From: Candidatus Gastranaerophilales bacterium
GTDB taxonomy: Bacteria; Cyanobacteriota; Vampirovibrionia; Gastranaerophilales; Gastranaerophilaceae
Assembly (NCBI GenBank): GCA_944324385.1
Contig: CALUWD010000017.1
Span: forward strand, 1-37,263
Length of the DNA stretch: 37,263 nt
Direction: 5' to 3'
Both the position numbers and the translations under genes were made by a program. Below, piece after piece: positions 31,140 to 37,263 of this stretch (within the stretch, counting starts at the first letter, position 1; each line of letters opens with the position of its first letter). Under the pieces are notes generated by a model. It was given only the letters and a program-made list of their open reading frames with translations. It was not told the origin of the DNA and ran no database searches.

Positions 31140-34100
31140 CTAAACGCTAAATATATCTTTAATATCTTGGAATGTAAGTGTTTTTGCGATATTTCTGTCT
31201 ATTGATATTACGCTATCCACAAGAGAACGTTTCTTAGATTTTAATCTCTGTATTTTTTCTTCCACCGTTCCCTTTGTAATTAAGCGGTAAACAAAAACTT
31301 TCTTTGTTTGCCCGATACGATAAGCCCTGTCTGTCGCTTGATCTTCAACTGCAGGATTCCACCATGGGTCATAGTGAATAACATAATCCGCCCCTGTAAG
31401 GTTAAGCCCTGTGCCACCGGCTTTAAGCGATACAAGGAAAATAGGAATAGTCGGGTCATTGTTAAATCTTTCAACCACTTCCTGACGATTTTTAGTAGCG
31501 CCTGATAAATATTCGTGCTTAATACCTTTTGTTTCAAGCCAGGATTTAATAATATCAAGCATTCCGACGAACTGACTGAACAAAAGAATTCTGTGCCCTT
31601 CGGATATAATTTCTTCAAGCATTTCCTGTAAATGTTCAAATTTGCCCGATTCATTTATGCCCAAAGTGCCCTCTTTGTCATATAATCTCGGGTGGCAACA
31701 GATTTGACGTAATCGTAAAAGAGCCGAGAATATGGACATTCTGGATTTTTCAAGTCCGACTGTTTCGATGGACTTAAATAATTCTTCTTTTGTAGAGTCA
31801 AGCACTTGTAAATACAGGTCTTTTTGCTCAGGTGTAAGTTCACAGTATGCAACTGATTCAATTTTATCAGGCAAATCTTTTGCAACATCGTGTTTCATAC
31901 GACGCAAGATGAACGGGAAAATCTGCCCCTTAAGGCGTTTTTCAACAGCTTTGTCCTCTTTTTCAACAATAGGATTGACATAGCGATAGTTAAATTCATT
32001 TGCATCAAACAAAAATCCGCTCATAAGAAAATCAAAAATACTCCAGAGTTCTTCCAGTCTGTTTTCAATAGGTGTACCACTAAGAGCCAGTCTGTGTTTG
32101 GAGTTTAGCTCCTTAACCGCACGAGAAGTTTGCGAGGTTGCATTTTTTATGTTTTGTGATTCATCTAAAATCACATAGCGGAATTCATGTTTTTTAAGCT
32201 CATTAATATCTCGTCTTACAAGAGCGTAGGATGTAATTATAACATCGTATTTAGGGATATTTTTAAACTGTGTTTTTCTCTCAACACCTGATAGTACAAG
32301 GTATTTAAGATTTGGTGCAAATTTTTCAATCTCATTTTCCCAGTTAAAAACAACAGATGTCGGACATATTACCAAAGTTGGCTCTTTGCCGTCTTTTTCT
32401 TTTGCTTTTTGCAAAAGTGTCAAGGTTTGCAGGGTTTTTCCAAGCCCCATGTCATCTGCTAAAATTCCATTTAGACCATATTTATACAAAAACCAAAGCC
32501 AGCTGTAGCCTTTTGCTTGATACTCCCTGAGAGTTGCAACGGTTGATTTTGGCAAGGGTGTGTTTTCCATATTTGAAAAAGTTGAAATCTCTTTCCAAAA
32601 TTTTGAAAATTTGCGCGACATTTTGAGCTTTACACCCATTGACTCCATTTCTGAAACAACGCCTGCACGATAAGTTTTGACAATAAATTTATCTTCGTCA
32701 TTTTTGTAAACGTCATAAGTGTTAAAAGACTTTAAAAGGGATAAAATATCGTCACAAGGTATTGCTGCTTGCCCTTTGCCTTTGGTATTGTAGTATTTTA
32801 CACCTTCATAAACTAAGTCTTGAATTTTATCAAACTCTATAATTTCGCCATCAACTTCGCCATGGAGTTCAATTTCAAATTTATCGGTTGATTCTTCTAT
32901 AAAGTCAATAGTAGCTTTTAGCTCAAAACCTTTGTTATTGAGCTTATACATGCTCATGTCATCTTTTTCAATAAATTCCCAACCATCGCCAGCTTTATTT
33001 ATGTAATAGTTATAAAAATCAATAGCATATTCTTTTTCAAGTGCGAGGTTGTTTGTCTGCATTGGTGCAAAACGACAAGCTAAAAGCATTTGATAAGCAC
33101 GTTCTTCAAATTGCATATCCCTTTTAACCCAATATAAAAGGTCTTTTTCAGGCTGCTTTATTGTAACATATGGACTTTTGGGGGTTTTTGAATAAGGAAC
33201 TCTCACTCCATCGTATTCAAACTCAAGCGAGGCTTTAAGTGACATATCATAATCAATACTAAGTTCTACAATGCACTTTGGCGGACGTTTTTCAAAGGCG
33301 AGTTTTTCCATTTCTTCGCTTAAGTAAACGCTCATCATTTTTCTTAGTTTCGGCAATTCTTCATAAATAAACTTGCCGCCTTCAGCATCTTTTATGTCTG
33401 TAAATGATGCTTTAGTAAGGTACTGTGGCAAAATTGATACTTGTGCATCGGTTTGAAAAATTACATCTTTATACCTTCCCCACTTCAGTTGGCGGGAAAA
33501 ATAGCGTATTTCTTCAAACGGGTAAACTTCGCTGCCGTCGGGTCTTTCCCAATAAAGCGATAAAAGAACATTTCCAACGTATGAAATATTAACGGCAAGG
33601 CAGAGTTTCCATACTTCATTGTCAAAACGTATTTTTTTATGAGTCTTGGCGTCAATTACATCCTCCATTTTGGAGAGCATTTTGAAAAATTCATCAAATT
33701 TATTTATTTGAACGTCATACCAACCTGATTTTTTATCCAATCTTGATTGTTTTAAAAGCATCTGAAACATCATTGCTTCAAGCTTTTGAGCGTTGTTTAG
33801 CTGAAAATTCGGGTCGTTTTTTTGCGCTTCAATAACTGCTTTAAAAATGCCCTCTAAATCCCTTATTACACGTTTTGTGTTCCTATCCATTACTAAAATA
33901 GAAAAGAAATTTTGACGCCTTTTGGGGTTAAAGTGGAAAATGTAACCGCCCTGAGGATTTTCGTGCATTGGCAAATCTTCATCTTCAAAAACAGGGGTTA
34001 TGTCTTGTTTTTCGTATAAATATTCATCCCAAAGGTGATTTTTAAGAGCAGTTAAACCAAGAGCTACTGCATGTTTGCACCAAGGTTCATCTAATGGGCA

Positions 34101-34307
34101 AGTGCAAGAAGGTTTTGCACTAGTTTTATTAAATTTAATCGATGTTTCATAGTAAGATTTGTAATTGCCCTTAATTTTACCCGTAACGGTTGAATCTTTA
34201 AGGGCAATTTCTTCAACTTGACCCTTTTGAAAATACTCGTAACCGCGGCGCCAACTGCCGGGTTTTGAGTTATCTTTTAAATATTTATTGTTGAACTTAT
34301 ACTTCAC
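31140..34307 (-). CDS. SNF2-family helicase-like ATPase with N-terminal SWIM zinc finger
   Basis: A 1055-residue DNA translocase of the bacterial SNF2 group. A SWIM motif sits at C68-x-C70...C77-x-H79 (SCTCPLDEPWCKHA). Residues about 100-590 are a family-specific associated region. The SNF2 core starts near 595 (STVATLREYQAKGYSWLWFL) with Walker A DDMGLGKT (K623), Walker B-like DESQ near 715 instead of DEAH, and LSGTPIENRLEELWSIFDF. The C-terminal helicase lobe ends with DRAYRIGQTKKVFVYRLITK. Such proteins remodel protein-DNA or RNA polymerase complexes. The start is GTG 34307 with only a weak TAGG upstream. No restriction or other defence gene is adjacent. Confidence 0.92.
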   Translation of the reverse strand: MKYKFNNKYLKDNSKPGSWRRGYEYFQKGQVEEIALKDSTVTGKIKGNYKSYYETSIKFNKTSAKPSCTCPLDEPWCKHAVALGLTALKNHLWDEYLYEKQDITPVFEDEDLPMHENPQGGYIFHFNPKRRQNFFSILVMDRNTKRVIRDLEGIFKAVIEAQKNDPNFQLNNAQKLEAMMFQMLLKQSRLDKKSGWYDVQINKFDEFFKMLSKMEDVIDAKTHKKIRFDNEVWKLCLAVNISYVGNVLLSLYWERPDGSEVYPFEEIRYFSRQLKWGRYKDVIFQTDAQVSILPQYLTKASFTDIKDAEGGKFIYEELPKLRKMMSVYLSEEMEKLAFEKRPPKCIVELSIDYDMSLKASLEFEYDGVRVPYSKTPKSPYVTIKQPEKDLLYWVKRDMQFEERAYQMLLACRFAPMQTNNLALEKEYAIDFYNYYINKAGDGWEFIEKDDMSMYKLNNKGFELKATIDFIEESTDKFEIELHGEVDGEIIEFDKIQDLVYEGVKYYNTKGKGQAAIPCDDILSLLKSFNTYDVYKNDEDKFIVKTYRAGVVSEMESMGVKLKMSRKFSKFWKEISTFSNMENTPLPKSTVATLREYQAKGYSWLWFLYKYGLNGILADDMGLGKTLQTLTLLQKAKEKDGKEPTLVICPTSVVFNWENEIEKFAPNLKYLVLSGVERKTQFKNIPKYDVIITSYALVRRDINELKKHEFRYVILDESQNIKNATSQTSRAVKELNSKHRLALSGTPIENRLEELWSIFDFLMSGFLFDANEFNYRYVNPIVEKEDKAVEKRLKGQIFPFILRRMKHDVAKDLPDKIESVAYCELTPEQKDLYLQVLDSTKEELFKSIETVGLEKSRMSIFSALLRLRQICCHPRLYDKEGTLGINESGKFEHLQEMLEEIISEGHRILLFSQFVGMLDIIKSWLETKGIKHEYLSGATKNRQEVVERFNNDPTIPIFLVSLKAGGTGLNLTGADYVIHYDPWWNPAVEDQATDRAYRIGQTKKVFVYRLITKGTVEEKIQRLKSKKRSLVDSVISIDRNIAKTLTFQDIKDIFSV

Positions 34308-34498
34308 AAAATGCCTAACGCTAAATAGCTAAACTTTACTTCAACTAACATTTGAATTATTAAGCTAAACAGTAAAACCTTGTAAATTCCATTCTCCTGA
34401 AGGTTATCTAATCGCTTAACATTCTAAAAATAAAATAGCATTAATTTATAAAAAAAGCAAGGGTTTTTTGCCCTTGCTTTTGCGTGTTTTAAAAATAT
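34308..34498. other. AT-rich upstream region of the SNF2 gene
   Basis: A 191-base gene-free stretch. Its 3' part (34450-34481) is the terminator of the SIMPL gene; the rest should hold the SNF2 promoter on the minus strand, but I see no box pair I would defend. A ten-codon reading frame with AGGAG one base from its ATG is present on the minus strand and is probably chance. Confidence 0.5.
34450..34481 (-). terminator. Rho-independent terminator of the second SIMPL gene
   Basis: An 11-bp stem AAAAGCAAGGG/CCCTTGCTTTT (34453-34463 with 34471-34481), a seven-base loop, and a seven-T tail on the minus strand (34456-34450). It lies 18 bases past the SIMPL stop. Confidence 0.88.

Positions 34499-37263
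<2,765 letters not shown>

Noticed and set aside
31140..34307. SNF2 gene as part of a phage-defence island
   Set aside because: SNF2 ATPases occur in DISARM and related systems, but neither a methylase nor a nuclease is adjacent; the flanking genes are dnaE, a SIMPL gene and ligA.
34360..34400. Ten-codon minus-strand leader peptide upstream of the SNF2 gene
   Set aside because: Its AGGAG is only one base from the ATG and no attenuator structure follows.

Overview
This is an AT-rich, densely packed bacterial chromosome segment of mostly housekeeping and biosynthetic genes on both strands. I see no tRNA, rRNA, CRISPR array, insertion sequence or phage gene. An LptF/LptG-type permease, several secreted proteins with Sec signal peptides, an ArnT-like membrane glycosyltransferase and a lipoprotein-like solute-binding protein point to a Gram-negative-type envelope. 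The low GC, the many secreted TPR proteins, the DUF815 AAA+ protein, the orphan FliN-like protein and the spacer repeats of the type (g)tcaccctgaac/(g)tcatgctgaac suggest a gut-associated lineage such as Melainabacteria/Gastranaerophilales (Cyanobacteriota). That placement is inference and was not tested by any search.

Layout. 1-663: XRE regulator and glyoxalase-family protein. 664-997: repeat-filled spacer between convergent genes. 998-3581 (-): SIMPL protein and oligopeptide-type binding protein. 3679-5943 (+): RmlD-like reductase and ManC, for nucleotide sugars. 5940-8272 (-): secreted TPR protein and thymidylate kinase. 8406-10791 (+): MerR-like/coiled-coil protein plus a soluble PAS-GAF histidine kinase. 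10793-13354 (-): ArnT-like glycosyltransferase and a degenerate exported metallophosphoesterase. 13394-15018 (-): mazG and hisG. 15140-17953 (+): ileS. 18043-18939 (+): helical-repeat protein. 18936-20871 (-): LptF/G permease and tyrA. 20946-22824 (+): LeuD/aconitase-like small subunit, NAD-type isocitrate dehydrogenase and acpS. 22917-23497 (+): a 69-residue unknown and a FliN/SpoA protein. 23511-25538 (-): TPR protein and ilvC. 25624-30864 (+): DUF815 ATPase, DUF486 membrane protein and dnaE. 30865-31139: second repeat-filled spacer. 31140-37239 (-): SWIM-SNF2 helicase, second SIMPL protein and ligA.

How it works together. Amino-acid metabolism is represented by hisG, tyrA, ilvC and the LeuD-like/IDH pair, which I read as a route to 2-oxoglutarate rather than leucine. 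Replication and repair are represented by dnaE, ligA, tmk, mazG and the SNF2 protein. Envelope functions are represented by rmlD/manC, the glycosyltransferase, LptF/G and the secreted TPR and SIMPL proteins.

The most notable window-wide signal is in gene starts. One group of genes has strong Shine-Dalgarno sequences. A second group has a -10 box (often extended, TGnTAnnnT) only 6-8 bases before the start codon and no Shine-Dalgarno, as expected for leaderless mRNAs. Other points of interest are an exported calcineurin-like protein that has lost most metal ligands, the MerR-like/kinase pair, and two related repeat clusters in opposite orientation about 30 kb apart. I did not find a clear defence system, biosynthetic cluster or other obviously new multi-gene system.
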